Source: Pythium myriotylum (lineage: Eukaryota; Oomycota; Peronosporomycetes; Pythiales; Pythiaceae). Taken from it: 64,000 nucleotides of DNA. The position numbers and the translations under genes are program-made. This document shows positions 10,133 to 20,923 of the stretch, one piece after another. How positions within the stretch are numbered: the first letter of the stretch is position 1; each line of letters begins with the position of its first letter. The stretch is from positions 496,001 to 560,000 of the forward strand of contig JALJCQ010000019.1 in the NCBI GenBank assembly GCA_023091665.1. Direction: 5' to 3'. Below the pieces are notes generated by a model. The model was not told where the DNA came from and did no database searches. It worked only from the letters and a program-made list of their open reading frames with translations.

Positions 10133-12303
10133 ATGGAGCTCTTGGCCGAGCCGTGGCTGGCTCACGCCCGCCTCTGCATGCGTGGGCGCATGGACCATCT
10201 GCCGGACGCAGAGGACCTCGCTCTCTATCTCTGGATCGAGTGGGACTTGTCGGACTTCCTGGACCTCGACAAGGCCTGGACACTCACGCTCGAGACTGTC
10301 GAGCTGCTCGATCTGCTCGCGCGCGTCGACTACAAAGGCACGTGGACGCTCGTACTGGGAGCGTTAGACATGAAGATCCACGTCGATCTGCTGGACGAGC
10401 TGCCCGGACCGATCTACCCACGCCATAGTTTCGAATGGAGCACTCTACAAGTGGGGAGCGAGCCCCCGGAACGGACTGCCACTCGTGTCGAGCGCCTCAT
10501 CGTGGCGAAGCGGAGTGACAGCCATACGGAAGGATTCCACGAAGCGAGAGCCGCGTTGCTGGCTCGATGTCGGCAGGCCACGTCGTTGTTCCCAAGGACT
10601 GCAGAGAACAGGATTGGGTTCACTCTTCGGGTCAAGTTGATTGCCTCAAATCCAGAATTGACCGACCTTGCACTCGCCGACTTGGACGCGCTCGAACGAC
10701 TGGCGGCTCTTGCTCGACATCCGTCGAGACTGGAACTTCTTCGCGAATTGCAACTCGTCGAGGACGATCCCACGGACGAACACTCGCCATTCCGTTGGGA
10801 CCGCGTCGCCATCACGCTTAGTGTCGTCACAGCATCAGACGAGATGCTACAAAAGATCGAGCGCATTGCTAGTTGTGGCATTCGCGTCGGATGGCTCACG
10901 ATGGGGTGGTCTCGCTTCATGCCCAACCGGCTGACGCCTTGCAGAACGGCTAAGTTTCTTCGCTCCGAGGTCTTCGCCGGCTCACCAACACCTATGGCCC
11001 TTTCAATAGGACAGAACATGGCATTGCCAGTATTTGAAGCCTTCTGTTCCGCCATGATGGAGTGTCAAACCGTAAACGATATTACGTTCTCAACAGCGCG
11101 CCCGACTGTCGAGTACTGGGCGTGGCTAGCGCTCGCGATATTTAGCTGCGAAGCAATCAACAGCGTCCAATATATTCATATCAACGTCCAGCACCTACAA
11201 CAAATTCACGTGGACGCCCTCAAACAAGTCATTGACGCGGAAAATCCGTTGGCAGCATTGGACAGACTTCGTGCAATAATTGCACGAAGTCTGTCAGTTA
11301 GCACTTTCAATAATTGAAAGTGCTAACTCTCAGGCTCTACCAGAACGTGAGGTGGTCGTTTTGCGGGCGGGGACCGAGCTGCTGGTCCACTCACCAACAA
11401 ATCGCGACTTTTCTACAATAATACCGCTGGACAACATCGATGAGAATACTCTTCACTTGGTGGATGGCCATTCGTCAAGATCTCACGTCCGCGTGTTCTA
11501 TCCCGGAGTCGGTTTTGGATGGGTCAATCGTGAATCGGTCATTTCTCGTCGCGTGGAGCAACCACAGCACCTGCGGTCTCAAAATATTGAGAGAGTAAGC
11601 TTCGAAATTGGCATCCATACTTCCATCTCGGCCTTGCTTGCGCTTATCAAGCTTGTTGGACCCCGAACGCGAATTCTCATGCTCTATTCTCCAACGCGAC
11701 TCGAGCTCAGTGATGATTTCCTGGCTCAAACGCTTGCTGCGTGCACACGATTGCAGCGACTAGATCTTGCGTTCGTCAACTTCTCGGGTTTTACATGGTT
11801 GCTTGAAGAAACAGATAGAAGTTTGTCGACCTTGCATACGCTGACGTTTCTGGGCGCGAGATGTCGCGATCCCAACGGATATTCTACGATGTTGGCGAAA
11901 TTAAGTGATGGATCGTCCCGGCTTAGTCGCAAAATCGCGGAACCTGGGCGTACATACACATTACCGGCTACTCAATCCGTTAGCTGGGCATGTGAAAGGC
12001 ATACTTGAGCACAACAAGCGCCTTCAACGATTAATCATACGTACACATATCCCGGCATCAAACATTGAAGCAAAAGAATTGACTACTCTCCTGGATACAC
12101 ATCACGGCGAAGCCCTCCATGTTCGAGCTCGTCCAATATCACTACCGTGCAAGCTTGCAGTAATCAGTGTATGCCGCGAGCCATGTGTTTCTGCTTCCAA
12201 ACGTTGCCGCCGCGTGTTACCTGAGCTAGACACCGTTATTCTAGGCATAATCTTCGCGTTTGCCGCGCCGAACAAGCACAGGATCTGTGCGTTGAATTCA
12301 TAA
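10133..12303 (+). pseudogene. LRR-like family member A, broken by two frameshifts
   Basis: The start MELLAEPWLAHARL aligns with the starts of the copies at 46154 and 30799-32976. The reading frame runs in frame 2 to a stop at 11317, resumes in frame 3 (LRAGTELLVHSP onward) and shifts again near 11930 into frame 1. It ends with the family C-terminus IFAFAAPNKHRICALNS. The first break coincides exactly with two tandem perfect palindromes at 11261-11328. Recognisable parts are an N-terminal helical region (ALYLWIEWDL, LLARVDY), a central segment with PGVGFGWVNR that looks SH3-like, and leucine-rich repeats (CTRLQRLDLAFVNFSGF). Function is unknown. The breaks could in principle be introns, but no good splice sites with the right phase were found, so pseudogene is preferred. 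Confidence 0.75.
11261..11328. repeat. Two tandem perfect palindromes
   Basis: The first has 17-bp arms 11261-11277 and 11279-11295 around a single A. The second has 16-bp arms 11296-11311 and 11313-11328 around a single A. Both share the centre CAATAATTG and abut directly. They sit at the frame break of LRR-like gene A. Confidence 0.95.
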
Positions 12304-13486
12304 ATTATTTTAGTGTCAATATGATGCTTTAGTCATCATTTGGAATGTCTGTTGACGCTGAAATGTCTGCCGAAGCCGGAGCGTAGGTAAGAGCCCGGGT
12401 GGCTCTGCAGCACCAAGCTATTGCCAGGTGTTCTGCTCTCATAAGAGCAGTGAGCTACCAGCGGTAATTCTTCGACTACAATAAATTAATACTTTTTTAT
12501 ATTTTTTTTGAAGACGTAACTCTTTGTGCGTCTGCCCTCGCGAATACGTCTCTGAAGAGTCGTTGACTCAGCTTTGCTGAGTCGCGTTGCAGTGCGTGAC
12601 CACTTTGACAGATCTGAGACACACTGCTCCGTTTTATGCACAATAGTCGTCCTTTAGTTTTCAGTCCTGTCTCTGTTCGGAGCGCTCATCACTTTCAGCT
12701 GTTCAGTGCGACCAACTCGGCCTTTCCAAAGATACCCTGACGTATTCCCGTGTCGGGACCAATCCCAACTGTCGATCCTGTTGGGAATCCCGGCAGGAAG
12801 ATAGACAACCTACAACCCAACAAAACTCTGGCGTTCAACGGAAAGACACGAATTCGTAGATCGGGCTTAGTCGCGATGCTGCACTGAATGGATAAAGGTC
12901 GTGCCGTTTTCCCACGTCGGGGTGGAATGCGCGTGTTTCCTCCTCAACCTGAATCAGATTGAGTACAGTAGTGTTGCGTGTTCCAAGAACGCGCCTCAGC
13001 ACCACCGGGAGTCTATGCTCCGAATGGTAAACGCGGATGGTGATGGTGAACATTATTCTCGTACCGCTACGCGACATCGATACCAGCCCACAACAGAAGC
13101 ATTGAAGCATAGTCACATCGAAAGACAAGAATTTGATCCTACGTAGTTAGTTCGATGAATTCGTGCTCTCCTTGCCCCTAGTATTTGGGAGACACCTTCA
13201 CAAGACACCGTTAAGAATTCTAATCACTATGGGACCCTCAAGACCCTTCGTCGGCCATGTCTGCCCGTGTTTTCTTGTGACCAATAAACCTCACTTGCAT
13301 CATCACCATCATGTCTGCCCGTGCGACAGACGACTAATCATCCAGTTGTTTCGATAATAATGGGTTCCGTCATCCTGACGGGATCTCCATCCTTTGAAGA
13401 TGTCTCGAGTGTCAGTTCGAGGGTTCGCTCAATTTCTCTCCGATGGAACTGTACTTGGGGACCAGCGAGGCGACCGCGGCTTCGAT
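12304..13486. other. Intergenic between LRR-like gene A and katG2
   Basis: No supported gene. A short perfect hairpin (GACTCAGC, loop TTT, GCTGAGTC) lies at 12565-12583. A duplicated phrase CATGTCTGCCCGTG occurs near 13257 and 13309. Confidence 0.5.
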
Positions 13487-13494
13487 CCTAGACC

Positions 13495-13508
13495 TCATTC
13501 GCCAACTT
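13495..13508 (+). promoter_or_regulatory. Inr/FPR core promoter of katG2
   Basis: TCATTCGCCAACTT, about 74 bases before ATG 13571. The frame is open further upstream, but that part is promoter and unlike any KatG. Confidence 0.7.
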
Positions 13509-13570
13509 GCGACCAAGAGCCCACCCAGCTACTCCCCACCAAGCTTCACGTCCTCACCAGTTCTCCAACC

Positions 13571-15649
13571 ATGAACATTCGCAAGACCACGTTTCTCGCG
13601 GCCGTTGCCTCAGCTATTGCCGTCTCGACCACCTCAGCCGCGACCTGCCCTTTCGGCTTCGATGAAGCTCCGGCTTACGGCTTCTCTGGTGACCGTGTAC
13701 TCACGCCCAAGCAAGAGCAACCGACTGCCAACTGCGACGTCGTCGACTTTGTGGCGGTCAAGAAAGACCTCACGGCTCTCATGACCGACTCGCAGCCCTT
13801 CTGGCCGGCCGACTTCGGACACTACGGCGGTCTCTTCATCCGTCTTGCCTGGCACTGCGCTGGTTCCTACCGCCAGTCGGACGGTCGTGGTGGCTGTGAC
13901 GGCGGTCGTATCCGCCACCTGCCGGAACGTGCGTGGGAAGACAACACGAACCTCGACAAGGCGCTCGACCTCCTCGCCCCGATCAAGCAGAAGTACGGCG
14001 CCGCGCTGTCGTGGGGTGACCTCATCGCTCTCTCTGGTACCGTCGCTATTGAGAGCATGGGAGGTCCGGTGCTCGGCTTCTGTGGAGGTCGCACGGACGA
14101 TGTCGATGGCACCGACAGTCTCGAGCTCGGCCCAACGAACGAGCAGGAGGCAGTCATGCCGTGCGCTGACAACGGCGACTGCAAGGCTCCTCTTGGTCCT
14201 ACGACGCTCGGTCTCATCTACGTGAACCCGGAAGGACCCAAGGGCAACCCGGATCCGAAGCTCTCGGCGCCACAGGTGCGCGATACCTTCGCTCGTATGG
14301 GCATGGACGACCGCGAGACCGTCGCCCTCGTCGGTGGTGGCCACGCCTTCGGCAAGACCCACGGCGCATGCCCGACAGGCCATGGTCCGGGCCCGATTCA
14401 AGCGCCGGATGCGCCGTGGCCGGGCACATGTGGCAGCGGACCGCTCAAGGGCAAGGGCAACAACACCTTCACCAGTGGCTTCGAAGGAGCCTGGACCTTC
14501 ACGCCTACCAAGTGGGGCAACGGCTACTTCAAGGGTCTCACTGGACTGACGTGGGAGCGCTTTACGGGTCCTGGTGGCAAGAACCAGTGGCGTCCGAACC
14601 CGGACACGAACCCGCCAGTGCGCATGCTGACAGCCGACATTGCTCTGCTCCACGATGACAAGTACAAGGCGCTTTCGCTGGAGTTTGCGGCCAACCAGAC
14701 GGCACTTGATGAAGCGTTTTCGCGCGCGTGGTACAAGCTCATGTCGCGTGACATGGGACCGGTGACTCGCTGCCGTGGATCGCTCGTGCCTCCAGTCCAG
14801 CCTTTCCAGAACCCGCTTCCAGCTCCGCCCAGCTCACTCCCGGACTTCAATGCCGTGCGCGCGCGCGTCAAGGAACTGTTGAACAAGGACTTGTCGGGTG
14901 TCACGAGCGACAAGGTCGACGGCAAGAGCTACAACGGTGCGCTCTTCGTCCACCTCGCCTACCAGTGCGCGGGCACGTTCCGCATCACCGATTACTCGGG
15001 TGGTTGCAACGGCGCCAAGATCCGTTTCTCGCCCGAGAAGGACTGGGAGGGCAACGCTGGTCTCGACACGGTTATCGCGGCCCTCGAGCCCATCAAGAAG
15101 GACTTCCCGAACCTCTCAACCGCAGACCTCATCGTGTTGGCTGGTCAGGTGGCACTTGAGCAGGGCGGCAGCGAGGCGATCGACTTCATCGGCGGTCGTG
15201 TGGACGCCAAGGACGGCGCCAACGTGGAGCAGCTCGCCCCACGTAACTACTACCCGAACGCGCTCGCCAAGGTGCGTGACGACCGCAAGGTGCGCGGTCT
15301 GTCCGAGTACGAGTACGTGGCGTTGGCGGGTCGTCCGCGCAGTGCCGTGCAGCAGAAGCGTCTCGGCTTCAAGGGCACGTTCACCGACAAGGTCTCGACG
15401 GTCTCGAACGAGTTCTTCAAGGTGCTCGTGAGCAACAAGTGGGTCAAGGTGGGCGACAAGGAGTACCAGGCGGAGGGCAAGAACATCTTCGTGCAGGACA
15501 CGGATGTGGCTTTGATCTGGGACTCGACCTACAAGGCGATCGTGCAGCTGTTTGCGTCGGACGAGGCCATCTTCAAGCACGTGTTCGCGCAGGCGTGGAA
15601 CACGCTCATGACGGCCGACCACTTCAGCACAAAGCCTGGTCAGTACTAG
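13571..15649 (+). CDS. katG: Secreted catalase-peroxidase, copy 2
   Basis: A 692-residue protein with the same signal peptide and catalytic residues as copy 1: distal Arg91/Trp94/His95, Tyr217, Met243, proximal His258 with Trp315 and Asp356, and Arg393. Expected activity is H2O2 dismutation plus peroxidation of small donors outside the cell. It differs from copy 1 at two positions seen by eye (Lys617; C-terminus STKPGQY). An insertion loop after the proximal-His helix (HGACPTGHGPGPIQAPDAPW) is present, as in all copies except katG3. The gene faces away from katG1 with LRR-like gene A between them. The 3' flank diverges immediately after the stop codon, so the duplication boundary is almost gene-exact. 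Confidence 0.95.
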   Translation: MNIRKTTFLAAVASAIAVSTTSAATCPFGFDEAPAYGFSGDRVLTPKQEQPTANCDVVDFVAVKKDLTALMTDSQPFWPADFGHYGGLFIRLAWHCAGSYRQSDGRGGCDGGRIRHLPERAWEDNTNLDKALDLLAPIKQKYGAALSWGDLIALSGTVAIESMGGPVLGFCGGRTDDVDGTDSLELGPTNEQEAVMPCADNGDCKAPLGPTTLGLIYVNPEGPKGNPDPKLSAPQVRDTFARMGMDDRETVALVGGGHAFGKTHGACPTGHGPGPIQAPDAPWPGTCGSGPLKGKGNNTFTSGFEGAWTFTPTKWGNGYFKGLTGLTWERFTGPGGKNQWRPNPDTNPPVRMLTADIALLHDDKYKALSLEFAANQTALDEAFSRAWYKLMSRDMGPVTRCRGSLVPPVQPFQNPLPAPPSSLPDFNAVRARVKELLNKDLSGVTSDKVDGKSYNGALFVHLAYQCAGTFRITDYSGGCNGAKIRFSPEKDWEGNAGLDTVIAALEPIKKDFPNLSTADLIVLAGQVALEQGGSEAIDFIGGRVDAKDGANVEQLAPRNYYPNALAKVRDDRKVRGLSEYEYVALAGRPRSAVQQKRLGFKGTFTDKVSTVSNEFFKVLVSNKWVKVGDKEYQAEGKNIFVQDTDVALIWDSTYKAIVQLFASDEAIFKHVFAQAWNTLMTADHFSTKPGQY

Positions 15650-15650
15650 G

Positions 15651-16091
15651 CTCGCGAACAGCGTCAACGTGTGCAGCACCTGATTTTCTCCGCCTGCATT
15701 GGTTCTTAGCGAGGTAGCTGGGTTGTCGAGGTTGCCTTGCTAAAATTACGAACTGTACGAAATCGGCTGTGTTTTCCTTTCTACGTGCAGCTCGTTCACT
15801 TACGTACGGACTTCATCGTGGAGCCTCTGTTTCCAAAAAATGTAACACCTCTTGCATCGCACAAGCGAGAAAACGGCGATGTCTTCCGCGAATCGTTTGG
15901 TCGAGTCTGAACCAGGTCAGGCCGTTCACACTACTGTAGATCACATCTACGGTCCTGAATCATTTTGCTTTAGCCGATAAACGGCTTTTACTCGCTATTG
16001 TCCTGGCCAAAAGTCGCACCAGCTGGGTGTCCGGACACGCGAGCGGACAAAAGGAAGAGAACAGTAATTCTCTCGGCTGTTTAATACTAAT
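15651..16091. other. katG2 3' flank, no gene
   Basis: Probable 3' UTR and spacer; no ORF or repeat of note. Confidence 0.5.
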
Positions 16092-17129
16092 TACCTCCAT
16101 TCGGAAAAAGATGACCTTTTCTAAAAAAATTTCTGCATGAGACGGTTAAACGACTCGGCCAAAAGGGTTAACCAGGCCCCGGAGTCGTAACCACTCCAAT
16201 TAGCTCAGAATCTGATCTGTCTCACTGCAGCGCTCCGCCTCGTTATTTTTTGCAAACATTGGCGATGGGAGGGCGGCCGTTTGGAAGCCCGCGAAAATGA
16301 AAATGGGGACGAGAAATGACAGCAAACATGGGAATACGACTACACTAGTGATACTACTGCCGTGAGCGTACATGTTCCGCCATGGCATCGACTACCAGAT
16401 AAAATCTCCATGATGATCAACTGCTTCTACCTCTGGACTACGTGGCGGAGTGGTCGGTTGCGGGGCCTCCACGTCAGGCAGCGGCGCCATCTCGGGAAGA
16501 TCTTCGCCGGGTGCGGCAATAAGCCAGAAGTTATTCCCACCTTCATGCAGCAGGATCTGCTGCATGACGGCTTGGAGAGTCATGAAGATCTTGCCCAGGG
16601 TCTCCCTCGAGCTGTCGGCCCACGCTCGCAACACCTCCGCGATGACACCTCAATGCGGTCCTTCTTCTTGCGCCCGCGCTGATGCACACGAGACTGAACA
16701 AGCGCGGCGACGCGCCAGCCCATCGTCTCCTTCCCTCGCTGCCAGATTCGCTCGACCATCTTGCGGTCGAGACACAGCTCGATCGAGACCTTGAGGAGCA
16801 TGCCGTGAGAGAGCTTGCCGTTGTTGCTGCAACAGAACAGCGTCTCCCACACAGCCTGCCGCTTGGTCTGCGTGAGGTGCTTGCCGCCCATGTGATCTCG
16901 GGTCCGTGTGCTTGGGTGGGCGTCGGTGGAGGTGGTCTTGTTGGAGCCGGAGAATCGAGAAATGACTGCGCAACAAAGATCTGAATGGATCTTGACGGCA
17001 GCATTTGAAAATGGCGCCAGTTTCGAATTTCAAATGGACCGCTACTACGTGGTATCATTTTAGAAGGGGTATCACATCTGTGCCGATGAAATCCAATTGG
17101 AAAAGGTCATCTTTTTCCGAATGGAGGTA
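16092..17129 (-). mobile_element. Mariner-like element, deletion derivative, with 30-bp terminal inverted repeats
   Basis: The bases 16092-16121 and 17100-17129 are perfect reverse complements, starting TACCTCCATTCGG at both outer ends. Each end carries TA, which fits the TA target duplication of Tc1/mariner elements. The interior (about 1 kb) encodes only the N-terminal DNA-binding part of a transposase on the minus strand, and no DDE catalytic domain is visible. It is therefore an internally deleted, non-autonomous copy lying between katG2 and the 17-20 kb spacer. Ends are certain; the superfamily rests on the TA and the transposase fragment. Confidence 0.85.
16580..16891 (-). pseudogene. 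Mariner-like transposase N-terminal fragment
   Basis: The reading frame begins MGGKHLTQTKRQAVWETLF and contains NGKLSHG and RIWQRGKETM, matching the helix-turn-helix DNA-binding region seen in oomycete mariner-like transposases. A basic segment RGRKKKDR follows. Homology fades after about 80 residues and the catalytic domain is missing, so no transposase is made. It lies entirely inside the inverted-repeat-bounded element at 16092-17129. Confidence 0.6.
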
Positions 17130-18133
17130 GTAGTCGCCACTGGTGTTATCATTTCACAGAGGTAGCCGACACCAGCTGACGTCTGCTCCATTACTCATGG
17201 ACGCACTAGAGACATCAATTCTCAGTCCCAGAGGTAAATGAAACCTACCCGTTAGGATGATGGAGAAGCCGATCCTGAGCGCTCTCGACGATCTCCTGCG
17301 GCAACGGAGCGCAGTCCGAGTGCCGAAGCGCCATGACAGAGTTCCCCAGACGCAGCCCAACAGAAATGCACATACGGAGGGACTTAGGGCAAGCCCGCGG
17401 TCCCATTTCGGGAAGGGTTCGAACGCACCACAGATGGCCGCGTGCCGGATCTCGCTTGTCTTTGGGCCATGACTTCAGTCTACGAGAATTGCGCAGCGAT
17501 GAAAATAGCGTTGGAAATAGGAAAAACAGGGGAACATTTGACTGCCTCGCTCACGCCGATCGACGAAAAAGTCGTGGCGAAAGGCCAAAATATGGCGGAG
17601 TTAGAATTTCTGTAACAAGACTTTTGGCCAGAACAAATACGTGCGCGACTTTTGCATCAGCTCGTGCGGGTAAGGTTCACACAGGGATATTGTCTCTCGC
17701 TCCACATTTACTTCCTGAACTGTGGGTTGGATCAAAATTCAATTGTGAACATGATTGGGTCGAACCTAATCTAAAATCGGGTCACGATCCGATTTTTAAT
17801 GAAACGGAAATGCCCAATTATATGACCGATGCAGAAGAGATTCAGAGATCGATAATATCAACAACTTCCGATCAATTATATCAATTCCTCGTCGGTATCT
17901 AGTGCGACCGTGTGCGCTTGCGCTTGGGTGAACTATATGCACGATATGACAGGCAGTCGCCTTAGCTGTACTGACAATCTAACTCCTGGAAATAAAAAAA
18001 TAAAAAACTTCCGATCAATTAGGCGTCACCGAAAAAAAAACAGACGTTTTGTTTTGAATTACCGAAGAAGTTCGACACCTGGGTGGTCAGGCCAAACCCA
18101 CCGAGCGTAAGAACGGACATATCCGATTCAAAT

Positions 18134-18187
18134 ACGGGTCTGAAAACGGATTTCCCTTTTTAAGGAGAAATCCGTTGTCGGACCCGT
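18134..18187. repeat. Imperfect hairpin, 21-bp arms
   Basis: Arms 18134-18154 and 18167-18187 match at 19 of 21 positions around a 12-nt loop. It could be a remnant of a small transposon. Confidence 0.7.
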
Positions 18188-18986
18188 TTTTAACACTAAT
18201 TCGGAATCGGACCCCTGTTGCACAAAGAGGGTTTTTTACCTTGATCGAATGACATGTTACTAAAGACGTACATGATTTTGTTAGATAGACGAATAAATAA
18301 TCTCTTGCATGTTATGAAAAGGTCCGAGTGTTGTGATGATTGAAACGTACACTTTGCAGCCACATCGTACCCTGTCGCCGAATCGTTATTTTACCCTGTA
18401 CACAGACCATACCCGTAGTTGGTTGACGCTCTAGAGCGCGTCGTGTACATGCGCTTCGACGGTACGGGAGTCACCTCTTCCTCACCAACGCCTTCTTCTT
18501 CGTCTATCGACTCTTCGCCTTCGTCCTCGCTCTCCCTGGCGCCACAGCTCGACGCGGCTTCGTCGTCATCGGCGTCCCGCTCGTCTCCCGATGTTTGCTG
18601 CCTTTATTCCAAAAGTGGGTGAAAAACGAAAATTACGCTCATCGGGAATTATTCGGGTAAGCTCGAGTTGTCGAATCGGGAATCATCCCGGACCAGCCTC
18701 GGACATATCGATTGTTTTGGGTTACGCCTAATGCTAAAACGCTATATTAGTAGATTTTACCTATTTCCTTGTTATAAACGGATATTCAACCAACAGATCG
18801 TGCAGCTGGACGATCTCGAGCGTGAGGAAACACGCCTTCTCTAAATTTCTGAAGTGCGTACTGCCCTCAGCTATTAGGAATCACCATGTTCAGTGGTCTC
18901 CTTCATGACGTGCATCAAATCATCCACCAGTTTGAGATGCAAGCCCCGTCAGGGAAGAAGCGTCATCGACCTGAATAAACATCCAG

Positions 18987-18987
<1 letters not shown>

Positions 18988-19022
<35 letters not shown>
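18988..19022. repeat. Homopolymer G run, 35 bases
   Basis: Uninterrupted G on the plus strand. It could form G-quadruplexes, and its true length may be uncertain in the assembly. Confidence 0.95.
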
Positions 19023-19023
<1 letters not shown>

Positions 19024-19629
19024 GACGCTCGGCGGGTCTATCGTGGGTCGCTTGGACGTCTACTTTCTAGCTACTAGTGTAACAGGACAAAAAATGGAAT
19101 CACCATGTTGATTGCGTTAGACGTTCTCTTCGAAAAGATTGTGGTGTCTTGGTTTCCAACAGTCCGAATAATTCCACTCGATAGAGGGATAGAGCCCAGT
19201 ACGACCGCCCAGTGGTGCATGTGCGCGTGTCACGAACGAAGGATTCTTCGGAGGTCTGAAATGGGTCCGATTTGGCATCCTTCATATGCGTCTGCATGTG
19301 GATCTACACGAAGTTTTGTTCAGACCGATGCTATGTGCGCAGCTCATTGTGCGCAGCTCTGTTGCGGGATCGATGCAGAACAAGGGTGGCTATGCTCTTC
19401 GGTCAAGCTGTCGATCCTCAGGCAACCAATTTCACCGTGATTGAGCAGTTAACAACACGAGAACTTGGAACGAGAACCGCCACGGGAGCTACATAGTTCC
19501 GACAGAACACCTGCTTTCCGGGCACTGGAAGAAAGCAATTGTTTATAAAAAAGATCCCGATGGGTCAGCACTAGGACAAAATAACTTCCTCATTTTGAGT
19601 CGCAAGGTTCTCTTGACTGAAGGTCCCAC

Positions 19630-20280
19630 TTAAAACAGGGCCTGTAGATATCGATCGTCCAATCTTGTGGAATCGCCATCACGAGGCAAACTTGCAATGA
19701 CCAGGACTGACTGGAACGGGGAGTCGATTATAAGCAGCCCCCCCCCCCCCCCCCCCCCCTCCCCCCCCCTCCCCCCGAGATGATACGTATCATTTTCGAG
19801 TTCGCCATGGCTTACGATTGCCGGGTTTGTGGATTGACGAGCGAGATCCATATGATCCATATGAGATCCGACTTCACGGTTTGATGGCTGCACGTCTGGG
19901 ATTTTCATGCCGCTTTCGTGGGTAAGGCTCATCGAAAACCCCTTACTGTAACAGTGTTGTCCACATTCAGTATTATTGACAGCATGGCTATCCTCGAACC
20001 CGTTATAGCACCGAGTTCCTTTGACAATACAGTATGGCTTCAGAGATGTGGAGGAAAGACTTGAAGCCAGTCCGAGAGCAAGACTTTCCACATGCGATAT
20101 CCCAGTTGGACACTGTATATCCTTTACTGTTGATTGAGCTGTCGCCAAAAATCTTGGGATCGTCGACAAAACAAGCCGTAATCCTTCGCTCCCTGTCCAG
20201 GAATCCGTAAATGTGATACGAAGGTCGACCTCGGCATTGTCCACAGTCCACGGACTGAACTGTTTGGACATTGCGTCCAA
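19630..20280 (-). CDS. Hypothetical ORF, doubtful
   Basis: A 216-codon frame with a soluble, Cys-containing segment (YCIVKGTRC, ECGQHCYSKG) but no recognised family. Its last third runs through the interrupted C run at 19738-19776, giving a Gly-rich stretch that looks like repeat translation. Just upstream of the start lies the palindrome at 20301-20383. No core promoter was seen. It may be a decayed gene fragment. Confidence 0.22.
   Translation of the reverse strand: MDAMSKQFSPWTVDNAEVDLRITFTDSWTGSEGLRLVLSTIPRFLATAQSTVKDIQCPTGISHVESLALGLASSLSSTSLKPYCIVKGTRCYNGFEDSHAVNNTECGQHCYSKGFSMSLTHESGMKIPDVQPSNREVGSHMDHMDLARQSTNPAIVSHGELENDTYHLGGRGGEGGGGGGGLLIIDSPFQSVLVIASLPRDGDSTRLDDRYLQALF
19738..19776. 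repeat. Interrupted homopolymer C run
   Basis: Thirty-nine bases of C broken by two single T residues. It has the opposite composition to the G run about 720 bases upstream. Confidence 0.9.
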
Positions 20281-20300
20281 ACGATTCAGGGAGATTCCAG

Positions 20301-20383
20301 CCAGGAAATGTCATATTCTGCAATACAGTGCAAAAACTGCACTGTATTGCAGAATATGTATTGCAGAATATGACATTTCCTGG
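20301..20383. repeat. Fold-back palindrome with internal duplication
   Basis: The phrase from CCAGGAAATG to the first CAGTGCA is followed by AAAAC and then its reverse complement. Part of the right arm (TGTATTGCAGAATA) is repeated before the arm completes at 20383. This looks like a hairpin in which one arm slipped. Confidence 0.85.
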
Positions 20384-20847
20384 GTCTCAACGAGCGAATC
20401 GATTGAACAAAATGCGCATGATTAGTCTTGGAGCTGTACTCATATGTGACGAGAATTATCAGACCGGATGGATTGGGAGCATTTCATATGATTTCGCTCA
20501 CTCGAGTATTTTCTGGGGTGACCACCTTACTTCCTCCGCAAAACCTCAACGTCTGGAACGCCAACTATCCGCCAGAACGGGTGGCTTGAGCATCCGCCAA
20601 TAACCGCGTCTGCGAGAGGACCATAGGCGAGTAAAACGTTGAGGGGTCTACGCTCCGGAAGGATCCCGCAGCACAGTCTGTTGGATCGATGGGCGGTAGA
20701 TGGGATCAGCAGTGCACTCATAGGTGATTTTCGTACTTCTAGGTGGATCCCTCGTCGGACATAGTTACCTCCTCGTCCATGTCGCCTGTCCCAAGCAATC
20801 TAAGTGTTACCGCCGATCCGAGATCGGGATCAAACCGATAAGGGACC

Positions 20848-20861
20848 TCATTCGCCAACTT
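20848..20861 (+). promoter_or_regulatory. Inr/FPR core promoter of katG3
   Basis: TCATTCGCCAACTT, about 74 bases before ATG 20924. It is conserved although the surrounding leader has diverged from the other copies. Confidence 0.7.
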
Positions 20862-20923
20862 ACGACAAGTGGCACAACCAGCAATCCCAAACCAAGTTTC
20901 AATTCTCTATTTCGCCTGAAACG

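Larger units (their letters stand above)
13487..15650. repeat. Right arm of katG1/katG2 inverted repeat
   Basis: Inverted near-identical copy of 6127-8290. The two arms are separated by about 5.2 kb holding LRR-like gene A. Confidence 0.9.
17130..20300. other. Long gene-poor spacer with decayed repeats
   Basis: About 3.2 kb without a confident gene. It is AT-rich from 17.7 to 18.9 kb. A frame at 17333-17902 (+) has no recognisable domain. Structures seen are a short hairpin at 17773-17796 (8-bp arms), the longer one at 18134-18187, an uninterrupted G run at 18988-19022, and a C run at 19738-19776. The region probably contains old transposon remnants, but none could be named. Confidence 0.5.

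Noticed and set aside
11271..11333. Intron explaining the first break of LRR-like gene A
   Set aside because: Candidate GT...AG pairs give introns too short or of wrong phase, and the segment consists of two perfect palindromes absent from the intact paralog.
17333..17902. 189-codon ORF in the 17-18 kb spacer
   Set aside because: No domain, AT-rich low-complexity content, and several competing frames; cannot be supported as a gene.
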